A DNA stretch of 64,000 bases from Vesta saturnalis (GCA_036346205.1 JARFJB010000113.1:567001-631000); one strand, 5' to 3'; shown: positions 11,962 through 24,645, numbered from the stretch's first letter. The notes: generated from the letters alone by a model not told the origin. A program made the numbers and translations.

Positions 11962-13600
11962 ATTCAATATCAAAGGGTAACTAGATCAGGTAAAATTTAC
12001 GGGCCTAGCAAAGCACAGTTAGTTGAACAAGAATTTGATAATAATAGAAACATGGAACAAGATAAAGTTGAGAAGGATCTTGAAGGACAACAGGAAGAAG
12101 AGAGTCCGATTAGATAGAGTAAAGGACTAGATACGGATATGATTATAGCTATGTTAATAAAAGCCGAAGAAAACAGAAAACAAGCCGAAGAAAAGATGGA
12201 AATAAAATTTAACAAGCTCGAAAAAAACAGAAAAGAAGCAGAAGAGAATCGAAAGAAAGACATGCGAAAAGCAGATGAGAAAATTGAAATTAAATTCAAC
12301 AAGCTTGAAGAAAATAGGAAAGAAGCAGAGAGTAGAAAGGAGGATATGCGTAAAAAGAAAAAAATCGAAAGGAGGACATGAGAGGGCTAGAGAAAGCATA
12401 AATAAGCAAATGAACAAGTGGGAGAATGATAAGGAGAGATTATTTGACAGAATGGAACAAACAAAGGATGAATTAAATAACAATATGCATAGGGAAAATG
12501 AAAAATTATAGGGAACAATTATCGAAAACAAGGAAGATGTTGACGATAAAATTATGAAATTGGACAAAAATATACGAATTGAGAGCAGGGTAAGAGAAGA
12601 AGTTTCGCATGAATTAAATAGTAAAGTTGGGAAAATACAAGAAGTTCATGAGCAAATATGTTTTCAAGTAGAAAGGAATAAAGATGAGAACAAAAGCAGA
12701 TGGGAGAAATATGTAGCAAGCTCAGGATACATGACCATGAATTAGAAGAACTAAAAGAGAGAGAACCACGAAAAACTGTACAAATAGGTTGGGAAAATTA
12801 CATGTGGGGACAAAAGATGCCATACAAGTTCGAAGGGAGAAAATATGAATCGCCAATGTTGTTTATCAAGAATATTGAAGAGTATTTTGTAGAAATCAAG
12901 GATAATAAGCAAAGGATGCGCCTTATTAGAAAAATGCTTAAAGGGAATTCTGAGTTGTGGTATAATTTAGTGCAAGAACAATGCACAGATTTTGAGCAAT
13001 TTAGGGAATTATTCACAAGGCAATATTGGAGTGATGTACAGCAAAATGTCATCAGAGAGGAGTTTACAAGAGCAAAGTATGACAAAAACCAAGGGACAAC
13101 GAGAGAAATTTACATCATGCGTAAATACCAGATAGCACGATATTTTACACCAAGCATGAATGAACAGGAAATGGTGCAATACTTGGCAAGGCAACTAAAA
13201 AAACAACGTAGCTGAGAATATTATTTTACAAAACATAAAGGACATCGCATCATTATTACAATTTCTCAGAAGATATGATGCATATGAGCAACATCAAAAC
13301 AAAATAATTATGAAAGAAGGAATTCAATTATAGAAGTAATTGGAATGACAGAAGGGACAATAATCATAGGAACGATAGAAGACAATCGGAGAACACAATA
13401 ATAATGGAAATAATTGGAACGACAGGAGAGATTATACAAATAGAAATTATAGAAATGACAACCGTAGATAATACTATAATAATGGGAATAATAGAGATCA
13501 CAGTAATAGAGGTGGCAGAGAACGCAATAATTATCAGCAAAGAAGAGGGGGTTATCATAATGGGTATGATCGTAGTAGAACGCATTGTTACGTGCCAATA
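11962..13600 (+). pseudogene. LTR-retrotransposon gag with coiled coil, disrupted (copy A)
   Basis: Reads as a gag-like protein in several frames. The N-terminal part has a long charged coiled coil rich in EENRK and KFNKLE heptads. A Ty3/gypsy-type capsid region follows (MPYKFEGRKYESPMLFIKN, then LWYNLVQEQ, FRELFTRQYW). After that comes an Asn/Arg/Gly-rich tail (13300-13600) that may bind nucleic acid. In this copy the start codon is ATT, a TAG interrupts at about 12115, and there are further frameshifts near 12360 and 12700 and a stop at 12509. No protease, reverse transcriptase or integrase follows. Because of the primer-binding site upstream, I infer a non-autonomous or internally deleted LTR element. 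Confidence 0.75.
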
Positions 13601-15540
13601 AGGCAGAGGCAACAAATTAAAGGATGCCGGGGCTTAGTTCGCCGGAGGAACTGGATGCGTGGGTGTGTCTATTCTTAAAGGAGACAGAGAGAGAGTTCAC
13701 TACTCAACCGTAGCTCTTTAACTACCGTTTTGCTCAGAACGGATCGTGCGTAGGGGGAATAAAAGTTTACACTAATTTTGAGCGCCAGGAATCGCCCCTC
13801 TACGCAGGCCGCACCGTTATCCCGACTCCTGAATACACGGTGGTACAATGGTTGAGTAAGGAACTAAAGGAAGAGAAAAGGAGGAAGAAAACAACACCAA
13901 ACAAAACAACCAAAGTAATGTAGTACATATAAATTTAATTTTAATCGTTGATTACTTTTTCAAAACTGTCGAACTTATTCTCACCAAACAAAGATATATT
14001 AACATTGTGCCAATTTCTGTTAATAAATAAAAAAATGTTTATATTACAATTTTATAAATGAAAGAGTAATATTACTACGATTCAAAATAATCCCAAATTT
14101 GACCCAAATACCAAATAAATAAAAAACAATGTTTATAGTACTTTAGCAAGTTGCTGGGTAACTATACGCAACCCAAAACCAATTAATTCTAGAGAAAAAG
14201 TTTAAATAATTAACTGGAAACGTTTCCTTTGCTTAATGAAAGACCTTTCATTGTGTACACTGAAAGAAAACATACATTCTCGCTACCACAAGCGTTTTAG
14301 ATAACACGAAAAATTAAACGCAGAGTAATGACTAACACTTGCTGCAGCTTACACAAATAGTATAATTATTCCCTGAAATTATATTATAGATAAGTAATTC
14401 TTATTGAAGTTTACAGAAAACACATTAATATTTAATTAATTAACCACCCAATTAAAGCGGTAACAGTAAAGAAAATAGGAGCGATTCAGTTGACCCACGT
14501 TATCAGATAATGAAACTAATAGCAGAGTATAGGCTTAAGAAGGTAGTAGGATATTAAATCAACCACTGTTAGCTAGAGGTTATTGATCATATTTGTAGAT
14601 ACAATTAAGGTGAGCATTTATACGGTTATTAACCCTAACAGAATTCTATACCTTAATTCATATGCAGTAATGGAAGTAGTAATAATACAGATAAACTCTC
14701 TGACCTTATTTGATGGGAGAGTTCTTCCTCTAGCGATGGGATCGCAACTAAAGCAGGTGTAGCACTCCCGATATGATATGTCCAATGGTTTGTTTTAGAG
14801 TAGCCAATCCAACTTCCCATTTAAGTTACCGTAAATGTTACACGTGAAGAAAAGTAGGTTCGTAAGAAGAGTAATGTTTCCTTCTAACTCTCCAAATCGA
14901 TTGATAATCTAATCGCTAAAAAATAAGGGTAGGTGAGTACGAAGATAAGAGAAGTTTACGAGCTTACCACTGCGTTGTAAGGCGTGCGATAAATGTAAAA
15001 CGAGCCTGCTAGGTTCGAATCTAAAGCTTTATACTTGTAGATTGTATGAGTTCCGTTTCCTAATAAGGAAGATTTTAAATTAGTATCAAATGAAAAATTA
15101 TAATTCTTACCCCTTAGTGGACACTATTAAATTTTGTTTAAAATCCGCAAAGTTTGAGATCAATAGGACTAGGAAATTTAGTAGGAATTCCTATTGTTTT
15201 GAAATCTTTTACCGAAACAATTTCGTATATTAGAAAGTGTAAAAGAAATCACAAAATTTTCGTAGCGTCTACAACATGGCGGAAAAGAAAGTGAAAATTT
15301 TGTTATCAAAATCGAATTTGTGATCTATTCAATGTATTGGTTATTCGATACATTAAACCTCGCCCTCTTACGAGAATTTATAACTAACTTGTATTAATTG
15401 CATAGTTATGATAAAATTAATTATTAACATTAACATATTTTTTTTTTGTACTAATTAGTACATATATAAAGTTAAAATAGATAATTTTATAGCAATTAAC
15501 AGAATTATGCGCAAATGAATTTTGTATGTTACAAATTCCC
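13601..15540. other. Long non-coding stretch downstream of gag (copy A)
   Basis: No pol or env gene is visible where an LTR element would have them. 13620-13860 is GC-richer with mixed short frames (copy B 30070-30310). 13900-15540 is AT-rich with many AAATTA runs and no recognisable RNA or transposon end. Both units are nearly identical here. Confidence 0.45.
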
Positions 15541-15679
15541 CCAGCCTGAGACCTCGGAAGAGGATTTATAACGACCTACGGTAGGAAAGAAAGAAGGTAG
15601 GAGGAAGAGAAGTTTGAGCTTAAGCTTAGGACAAGAAGCCCCAAAATCCTTGAAACCCAACCCCGTTATATGCCCAACC

Positions 15680-15736
<57 letters not shown>

Positions 15737-16728
15737 CCAAAATCCTCAGAACCCTCAGTAATAACCCAACCCCAAAATCAACCTGAAAACCCAACCCAAA
15801 TTAAGAAGACAGAGGAAGAAAGTTAAGTGCGGACAATGACGCATATACCACCAGACACCTATGAAGCATACAACTCAAGCATTCCACGAAAGAACAACTT
15901 GACTCCGAACTCCACGTGAGCCCTTCGGCATTCTAGGAGAAAAAAAATGAGAAAAAAACAAAAGTGAAAGGAGAGCATACCGTGAAGCGGTAGTACTTCC
16001 AAAAAAACAAAAAACTAGGAGAAAACAAAAAAGGTCTATTACTAAAGTTAAGGAAGCAAAGTGGATAAGGATGAGGTAATTTGGGTAGGAGGTTGTCTTC
16101 GCCTCAGTCATTCCAAAAGCAAGCAATGCGTGGTATACACGAAACCTTAAAGGACAGTAGAAGAGGAAGAAAGAAGAGAAACCCAACCCACAGGAAAAGT
16201 ACCCCACCCTCAGGCGTACTTAAGGGTCGGCAGCCTAAAATCCACTAACCCAGAAGAAACCTATCCCAACCCGTAGAAAAAAAATAAAGCCCAAATTTTG
16301 GCCGAAAGAGTGTAAAAGGATTATAGATTCCAACTCAACCCTATGCCACCATGAACTAGCACAGATGATAGGTGCTATTCAGAGATAGTAGGAGAGAAAG
16401 AGGAAATCTCATTTGCGGCGAAAATTTTCCCCATTGACTCTGATTCCTGGGATCCCGTGGTCACCGAAGCTCGCACGGGAAGGCGCACTCATCCCGATCC
16501 TCGCAAGTCCTTTCATACAATCATTCATTCAGTAAAAGAAAATAGGAAGCTAGAGTAGATTTAGATCAAAGATAGCCGATAGGAAAGTGAAATGAAAAGG
16601 GCAAGTCTCCGAAGATCCCCTGAGGAAATTAGTACGGAAGACCCTCAGAGAAATGCAGATGGGAGAAGGAAGGGACCGGATAGAATAGGACCACAAAGGA
16701 CGGTCTCCGTAGAAGTGGCCTCCTACTT
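15541..16728 (+). other. C/A-rich tail of the unit with a short proline-rich frame (copy A)
   Basis: The base composition changes abruptly from AT-rich to purine- and C-rich DNA with many CCCAACCC and GGAAGAG runs. A frame at 15614-15826 would give a Pro/Gln/Lys-rich peptide (PKSLKPNPVICPTP ... QNQPENPTQIKK) interrupted by a (TA)n-encoded Tyr-Ile run at 15683-15731. A second short frame at about 16366-16560 contains DSDSWDPVVTEARTGRR. I do not recognise either. The region could be the 3' internal part or LTR of a retroelement, and GGAGAGAAAGAGG at about 16391 resembles a polypurine tract. Confidence 0.35.
15683..15731. repeat. (TA)n tract in the C/A-rich tail (copy A)
   Basis: 49 bp of alternating TA between ...CCAACCCCA and TTAAAACCAAAATCC. 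It has the same length in copy B (32134-32182). Confidence 0.93.
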
Positions 16729-16731
16729 GCC

Positions 16732-17367
16732 ACTCAATTTTAACAATTTTAACAATTCCAAAATTTATGTAGTACCAGGTTAGGTACCTATATGTATAGA
16801 AAATTTATCCCGTTTATTCCTTTTGAAATAACAAGTAGTTAATTTTCCTTGTATCTGTATCCATAATGCATTCTTAGAAATTCTCTTTTGTAGGTATTGT
16901 TCTCTTATTCTCTAAAAGCAGTAAAAGCTAAATAGTATACCTGATCTTAAGTATTATGACAGACAACTGTTGTCTGTGGTATTATTAACTAAATACATTT
17001 AAGTAAAGATTTAATGTACCAATCACAATAAGCTTTATACTAAGAATTGCTTTTATTATCTTTTTAGTAAAATTTATGTTTTCTTCCAATATTAAATTAA
17101 TATGAATCTACCAACCGCGGCCCGCCGGGATTTTCCTAGTAGCCCTATCCGCCCTGAGTAAAAGCACATGTTAAAGACTGATTCAGAACAGATTTAACAA
17201 TATTTATTGAACTTATTAAGTTTAAAAGTGATATTAAACAAATGTTATGTTATAAACATACTTAATAGTGTGATTAGGAAGTGTTACAACTTAAATTAAC
17301 ATTCTAGATGTGGTTTAAGCATAAATGTTGTGAAACCAGTGGTTGAGATATAATTTTTCAACATAAA
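16732..17367. other. Non-coding left arm of unit B
   Basis: Equivalent to 256-906. It lacks 4 bp present near 565 in copy A and about 17 bp of the GC-rich CCGG patch. No gene is seen. Confidence 0.5.
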
Positions 17368-17567
17368 CCATAAGCATTGAGTACATGTATTGGGAAGAGC
17401 CGCAACCTTACGCGTGTATATGAAGCTCCGCGGGTGTCATGAGATTTAGATGGCCTTATTAGGCGTGAGAATTTTAGGTGTCATGAAAAATTCAGTACTG
17501 TGCGAAACACGAAAGGGGTAGCATCGCGCGTAGTAGCGAAGTACGTTTCAGAGACGGATTAGCCGAT

Positions 17568-17838
17568 ATGCCTAACGCGGGTCATCGTTGCAGTTATTCA
17601 GACTGCTATAACACTAGAATTAAAACAAAAAAAACATTTTTCACATTTCCGAAAGATTCAAAGCGGTTAAAAGAATGGGTTAAACATTGTGGAAATGCCG
17701 ATTTAGTAACAATAGAAAACAATAAGTTGAAGAATAAATTTGTGTGAAGATCACTTCAAAGAAGGTGATATTTTAGTGGGGAAGAAAAGGAAATTACTTG
17801 CAAAGTCAGCTGTACCAATACAATATAAAACGGGTTAA
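17568..17838 (+). pseudogene. THAP-type zinc-finger exon, frameshifted (copy B)
   Basis: Same sequence as in copy A, including the missing base just before CEDHF. The lesion therefore predates the duplication, or is a shared error. It would be the DNA-binding head of the P-like transposase whose catalytic region starts near 21751. Confidence 0.8.
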
Positions 17839-18039
17839 TATATACATATATATTATCTACAGGGTGCGACATATCGCTTAGACAAACTTAGCTTATATAA
17901 ATCTCTAAATGAGACCAACATAAGAAAAAAGTTTTTAATATTGAAAGCATTGATTGTGTGTATAATTAATGATTGAAAGTAAAGAAAATATTTTTTTCTG
18001 TTTCATTTTTAGAAAATCTTGTTCTAGTACTTTGGGTAA

Positions 18040-18360
18040 TTGTTGTCAATTAAAAATGAATCTGTGTGCGTTTCGATACGTATAAAAGACAATAATGTCT
18101 ATGCGACTTTTATTATCGCTGGAAACGGTGCCAGTGAATTTTACAAAGTAAATATGAGCAATCAATTTAATTGTTTTGAATCTTATCATTTCTACAAATT
18201 GTTAGGTCATGTGAGCACACGTCAGGAATTTATTTTTTGTAAGCATAAAAAATTTAATGAAAAGCTTCTTTGTGAAAATTTCATTTGCAAAGTTTTATTG
18301 TTGTTATCTTTAAAAACTCAAAATATGTACGGAGGTACAAACGAAATGTATAAATCTTGA
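18040..18360 (+). other. Unrecognised open frame inside the P-like element (copy B)
   Basis: 106 codons, identical to the frame at 1579-1899. No domain is recognised. Confidence 0.2.
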
Positions 18361-18730
18361 AATTAAAACAGCGTCCTAATTGATAAAATAAAAACACGTT
18401 ATTTGACATGTAATTTCGCACTAATTGTGATTTAAAGTATCGTTTTTCCGAAAAATTTCAATAAAACCCATAAAAATTAATAATCCAAAACATATTAACC
18501 TGCAACGGCTACGGTGAAAGATGCGATCACATAGACTACGCGCCGGTCTGAGATACCGCTAAAGAAAATCTTTTTCTAGAAGCGATAATAACAATAAAAA
18601 TGGTCCTATATTGATAGAATTTTATTACCAAAGTTTCAAAATATTTTTCCAATATTTAAAAACAAAGAATTTTGTGCATACCTACTATTAAAAAAGAATT
18701 AAAAACTGAAAATATAAAAGATATTTGTTT

Positions 18731-19590
18731 TTATTTTTCTCCAGCGCCTACACAATTACTGCACATCTTTTTTGAGTGTTCCAAACAAATTGGTTTTTCA
18801 CATATACGACACATGTAAAATGATTTTCTTTTCAGGTGTCTGGGACATAGGTAACAAGTTTTCTTTTTTACTAACTTTCCGTCTAATTCTGCTTTCTGTT
18901 GAGAGTCATCTTCCTCTATCCCTAACATATCGCCAATGCGCATTCTAAGGTTTTTTGGTAATCTGGGATTGATAAATCTTTCTCGTAAATGTGGTTCAGT
19001 TAAACTTTTAGCTAATCTTTTGAGAAACTCCATTCTATCAATTTCTTGAAAATGAAAATTTTTATATAAAATATAAGCGTTAATTGTGCTTACATTTTAA
19101 AAGTAAAACACTGCCATTGGCCAACGTCTAGTTCGCCTGCTGGGAGAGTAGTTTACACATTTTCTATCTAAACTATCGACTCCCCCTTTTGTTAAATTAT
19201 AGTCCATGATGATCTCGGGTTTTCCTGTTTCTGGATCGTCTTCTAGAGCGTGATGCATTGAGGAAATTAATACAACTGCTTTATTTGGCTTAGGAACGTA
19301 AGAGACTAAAGTAATGTCTTCATTGAAACCGTAGACCTTACTCTTAACTGCTCGTTTTCTGTTTGGGAGAAAACAGAAAGGAATTTCGGGCTGCCGCTTG
19401 TTCAAAGTTCCCAAATATGTCAGACCTCTTTTCTGTAATGCTACTACTGTCTCCAAAGATCCAAACCAATTATCAGCCGTGATATTCCTGCTGCTATTTT
19501 CAATTGGTCTCACTAATCTTACCACTGCTTGAGTTGGAATTTTAAGCTTTTTCTCTTCATTAGATAAATGTTTACCATCACTACCTTTAC

Positions 19591-19669
<79 letters not shown>

Positions 19670-20632
19670 CATTATAAAGGTAAGTGTTTCTGGCATCGGT
19701 CAAACACAATATTTTGATGTCGTACTTTGCCGGATTTTTAGGCATGTATATTTTAAAATGACACCGACCTCAAAACGATACAAGACTTTCGTCTATAGAA
19801 GCGTATGAACCAATAGTAAAATTTGTATGACTATTTTGAATAAAGTTTTGAAATAAATCGCTTATCGCCGCTACAGGATCACTTTTTTTTCTTTCCTCCC
19901 TGTCTATGGCATTGTCAAACCTCAACACAATAAATTTTCAAATCGTCTGTTAGGCATTGTGCATCTAAATATTTCACGTCCAGTGCCATCAGTGGCATAA
20001 AAAGAGTCTAGGTTTTCATTTCCTGCTTTGAAAACTTCCGTATAAACCAAAAGGCCTAGAAAAGCTTTCATTTCTGTCATATTTGCTTCTTGCAAAGATG
20101 GATGAGTACAATCTTTATATTTTTGTCGAATTAGCTGTAACCTTTGATTTGTACAAATTATAATTTCTTGGATCATGTCATCTGTGAACAATAAATTCCA
20201 AACGTCTATTATTTCTGGATTTTCCCCTAATTTTTGTGCCGGTTTCCGTAGTCCCGGTAAACTTTTTACTAAATTATGCTTTCTTGTTCTCGTATTACGA
20301 GGTGCTGGGGTTTTTGACCTACAAAAATAAGCACAGCCAATATTTCACCAGTTTACAAGCAAAACTTACCATTTGCAGGGATTTTTCTTCTGACGTCCGT
20401 AGTAATACTCTATCTTTTTGGTGTTCTGATTAACATTTTCTTCGGTCGATTCAATATCACATTCATTCTCAATTTCCGATAGTTCAGATTCACTTTCGTG
20501 TTCACTGTTTAGTACAAAACCTTCATCAGCGTCACTAAACATTTCATCTTCTTCAGTCATTAAATTATTACACCACTCCTCATATTTGGGATCATCAGGA
20601 TGAATAGATGACGGTCCAGGCACCTGAGACAT
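18731..20632 (-). pseudogene. piggyBac transposase, disrupted differently from copy A (copy B)
   Basis: Same exon structure, starting at 20632. Here the central frame is intact past DSFYATDGTGREIFRC, which is frameshifted in copy A. A different small deletion near 19097-19100 breaks the frame between VFYF and NVSTIN, which copy A reads through. The (TA)37 tract again shifts the frame upstream of SGKGSDG. The two copies carry complementary lesions, consistent with independent decay or with uncorrected indels in the assembly. Confidence 0.9.
19594..19667. repeat. (TA)37 microsatellite inside the piggyBac coding region (copy B)
   Basis: 74 bp of alternating TA in the codons for AYIYSGK, equal in length to the copy A tract. 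Confidence 0.95.
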
Positions 20633-21750
20633 TTCTCACGACTATCTCAAAATACATAACGTTAACACTACGCGCCGGTACCATATACCGCACATACAAT
20701 TCGAATGGCTGTAATTTTGAGACGAATGTACTTGAAACGCTGAAATTGTACTGACGTCAGTCTCGTTCAATTGTGAAAAGGTACTGAGATCGGTAAAGTT
20801 CGGAGAGCATCGTTATTAATACAAATTAGATTTGAAATTGTATGCCGGTCTGAGATACCGGCGCGTAGCCTTTGCGGGTTAAGAGGAATATTGATATAAA
20901 TCACACATTTTGCACTTATTTAAAGTTAAACTCTTATAGCGATCTGCTTGGTCAACGCGCAAGAACAAGTTCTTTATGGATATGAGGACAATTTTAAAAA
21001 TTTGTTTTGTCAAATCCTCAAAGAGTACATAATAATACATACCATCTCCAAAATTGGAATGTAATTATTTTTATAAGACCAGAAAATGCGTTTGAATTTG
21101 AATGTTTTTGGGATCAAAAGATATAAAAAAAATTTTTTTGAAAAGTTGTTCCATATCACCCACAAAAATTTGTTCATGCGCATTAACCGAGGAGATCGCG
21201 ATACGCGTTTAATTTTAAATAAATGGAAAATATGTGAATTATATCAATATTTCTCTTTATATGTTTTGGATTTTTAATTTTTATTGAAATTTTGGGAAAA
21301 ACGATAAAAATTTATGGTTGAAGTTTATGGCTAACTTCACATAGGTAATTCGTTTTTTTCCATCGATAAAATGGAAATTAAATTTAAAAATCGATTTCTT
21401 TCTACCTTTTATATTTATTATTTATTACTATTAGCGTTACAGACGGATTATAACCGTTTATTAAACAATCTATAATTCTATTGCTACTTGTAGTAATTAC
21501 CTGTAATTACTTGAATGGAATTGCAAATTAATTTATTTCCGCCTTAACCTTTGTGCAATACTCCTAATTATACTAATAACAAAATATGCCAAATATACCA
21601 GAACAATAGGAAAATACATTCTTATACTTTTTAGATTGATTGATTTCGATTACCTCTTATATAATTTGATAAGCTATACATTGACTTTTTCATTGACGTC
21701 GGGTGTACCTGTATGTGACCAAAAATAAGCGAACACGTTTGTCCTTTCAG

Positions 21751-24011
21751 ATGAAAAGACAATGTCACTTCTTGGTCCAAATGCTTCACCAATAGGAAAA
21801 GAAAAGGATCCTTACTAGAACCCTCTTCCAGTAAAATGTGAAGGAAACAAAAATTTGGATTCCCCCAACCAGTCCAATCGGTATGACGATCGAATTACCT
21901 GTCAAAGCATACAACAAAAAAATTGCTGCTAGGTCATCACCTTGTAGTTCGACAGAAGATGAATTGGAACAAGCAATCTTTAAGCGATCTGATTCGGATT
22001 CATCTTGTATTAGTGACCGAATTTTAAATATGCCGGACAAAAATACTGAATTATCACCCAAATGCAAGAAACTCTTTATTACGTTAAACGTGTTACGAAG
22101 GCGATTACGATCCTCTTTACAGAAAAATAAAAGATACAAATCTGCAAAGAAGAAGTTTTCGACGAGATCGATAATTGAAAATATAGTGTCAAAAAAAAGT
22201 GATTTTGTGAAGACTTTTGTAAAGATGCAAGCTTTTCACGAAAGAAGAATGCCTTGGACAAATAAGGAGAAACATCTAGCGCTGTCCATATATTATAAAT
22301 CTCCTTCGACATATAGGTTTTTAATCAAACATTTTGGATTTGTGTTGCCCGCTGTTCGAACTGTTCAAAATTGGCTGAAAGTGACCAACATTCCCACTGG
22401 CATAGACACTTACCTTATAAAGAACATTGGAAAGAGGTGAAATATATGACTAAAAATGAGAAACAATGTGTGATACTCATGGACGAAATGAGTTGTAAAA
22501 TTAATTTAGAGTACAACCAATACTTAGACCGGGTTGAAGGTATTGAAGATTTGGGCCACCTAGGAAGGAAAGACAAGCCAGCCAATAGCATTCAAGTCTT
22601 TATTTACGTGGTCTTTTGAAAATTGGAAATTGCCTTTATGTTACTATACGTCTTCAGGTCCAATAAAATCAAATGACTTGCAAAATATCATAAAAAAGTT
22701 ATTGATCTAAAATTAACCCGCGAGGATTGGTAGCAGGTCAAGGGCCGGCAAACCGAGGAGCGTTTAATTTACTGGAATCTACAAAACGCGCCATTTTTCT
22801 TCGTAGAAAACCACAAAATTTATATGCTATTTGACACTCCCCATTTGTTGAAGTCCCTTAGAAACAACTTAATGAATAAAGAAATTAAATTTTTATAAAA
22901 ACTGTGAAGTGTCATGGTCGGACATAGTGACAACCTACGAATTAGACCTAAAAACTACGTCGACTCGTGCATTGCCTAAAATTACCGATAAATACCTAAA
23001 TCCTACTAACTTCCAAAAAATGCGTGTTTTGTATGCAGCTCAAGTACTCAGTCATTCAACTAGCGCTGCTATTCGAACTGTTACTCATCTTAAACAACTG
23101 AAAACTGAGACTAGCTTAAACACAGCAAATTTCATTGAAAAAGTGGATAATATTTTGATGCTTTAAACAGCCGTCACCTCACCGATTCGAATATATTCAG
23201 GCGACCGATTAAAGAAGGTAGTGTAGCTTTAAGAACCCTTACGGAATCGTTAAATTTTTTGAATCAATTGAACTTTATTCGAGAAAATCCAATAAGAGAC
23301 GAAACAACATCTACTGTATTGAAGGGTTTCAAAGAACAATAACTGCCATTTTAAGTATTTTCGAAGATCTGAAAAAGAATTGAATATAAAGTTTCTTTAT
23401 ACTTCATATCTAAACCAAGATCCACTAGAAAATTTCTTCTCCGTAGTGAGAACACGTGGAGGGTATAATCCATATCCAAGTGTCACCCAATTTCGCAGTA
23501 CCATGCAATTTATTCATTCGTTTGAAACATGCCGAGTATACTGTCTCTAATTGCATTGACGACTCTCTGGAATTTCTGGTTATAGAAGAACGCTTGATCG
23601 AGGCAACTGAAACAGCGAGAAAAATGAAGTATTTAAAATGTAGAAGATCCTCCTCTTAAAAGATTCCTTTGAAGAAGTAGCATCTTTAGAAAATAACGAC
23701 CCTAATGAATGTGCAAACACACCAACTTTTAAAACTGTTAATTTAGAATTTTCAGAGGAAGTTTCTGTCGCGTCATTACCATCTGTGAAACATAATGAAG
23801 ATGTTGAAAGTGGAAATGTTTCTGTAGACATCTCAATTAATAATGAATTTGTTGATTTGGAACTTACTAATAATTTTTATGTGGCATAGCCAATAAATTA
23901 GTCAATAAATATAAGTGTGACAGTTGTAAACAATGTATGCTAAAATTAAATAATGAAGTCGTAGAAGAAAATGAACTACAAATTTTCTATAAAGATTACG
24001 ATTTAAAATGA
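21751..24011 (+). pseudogene. P-element-like transposase, catalytic and C-terminal regions, disrupted (copy B)
   Basis: Same organisation as 5293-7556: CTTTCAG acceptor, Lys/Ser-rich linker, HLALSIYYKSPSTY, CVILMDEMSCK, the LFDTPHLLKSL block, and the C-terminal KYKCDSCKQC block. This copy has extra one- and two-base losses near 22890 and 23155 that split the segment open at 6366-6887 in copy A. It is not functional as written. Confidence 0.85.
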
Positions 24012-24597
24012 ATTTGCTTATGCTATGTCTATGCTACTTCGTGAAATTGCTGATCGAATTTAAAAAATAAAGGTGTAATTAATTTAAAAACAATTATTAT
24101 GTCACAATTACTAATAAAGACAAAGACAAGTATTTATTTTAGTAATTTTAGCTGCCACTTAGATAAAGTTTTAAATTTAATGTTCAAAATGATGATAAGA
24201 CGAATGTTAAAATTTGACTCGGAAAAATTAAGGGTGAAAAAGTTTCAAACCAAAAAAGTTAGGAAACTTTCATCGATATAAATGTATTAAATATTTGTTA
24301 AACAAATAAATTTAATATGCAATACTCTATTTCTCTTTAGATTATTAACCTTTACAAACACAATTATGAAAAATAAAATATAGCATATAGCATTTTGGAA
24401 CGCTTCATGATCGTTCAATTTTTCAGTACGGTACTGCAAGTGCGAAAACATTGCGCACTGCCTTTAGTTTCATAAAGTCCTCGTGCGAACGATGCCGCCA
24501 CTTCTCGATGCAGCAACTTGTGCGCGAGGGAAGGAGAAAACACTATTCAATAAAGAGATATACTTTACATGTTTCAACACGGTAGTTGCGTCTCTTC

Positions 24598-24601
<4 letters not shown>

Positions 24602-24645
<44 letters not shown>
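24602..24645. repeat. (TA)22 tract in the right terminal repeat of the P-like element (copy B)
   Basis: 44 bp of alternating TA between CTTCCCAA and CTCAATG. Same as copy A. Confidence 0.93.

Larger units (their letters stand above)
256..16728 (+). repeat. Tandem duplication, copy A (about 16.47 kb)
   Basis: From about 256 the sequence is repeated almost base for base from 16732 onward, in the same orientation and order, with an offset of 16461 in the left part and about 16451 on the right. The unit runs from ACTCAATTTTAAC to GGCCTCCTAC. Differences are mostly single-base homopolymer indels, plus a few real changes: 4 bp near 565, about 17 bp in the GC-rich patch near 665-690, 6 bp in a (TA)n tract, and clustered substitutions at 11.8-12.75 kb. 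The unit contains a P-like element with a nested piggyBac, a 2.4-kb non-coding segment, a gag pseudogene and a C/A-rich tail. It is either a recent segmental duplication or a false duplication by the assembler. Confidence 0.97.
18499..20878 (-). mobile_element. piggyBac-type transposon (copy B)
   Basis: TTAA at 18495-18498 and 20879-20882 flank the same CCTGCAACGGCTACG / CCCGCAAAGGCTACG inverted ends. The element is 2380 bp, three bases shorter than copy A through small indels. It sits at the same point of the P-like element, so it inserted once, before the 16.4-kb duplication. Confidence 0.92.

Noticed and set aside
12154..12567. Hydrophobic minus-strand frames opposite gag (also 28447-29017)
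   Set aside because: Ser/Phe/Leu-rich shadows of the Lys/Glu-rich coiled coil on the other strand. The third-base pattern follows the plus-strand frame.
13308..13615. Tyr/Ile-rich frames on both strands near 13.4 kb (also 29.8 kb)
   Set aside because: These are out-of-frame readings of the Asn/Arg/Gly-rich gag tail.
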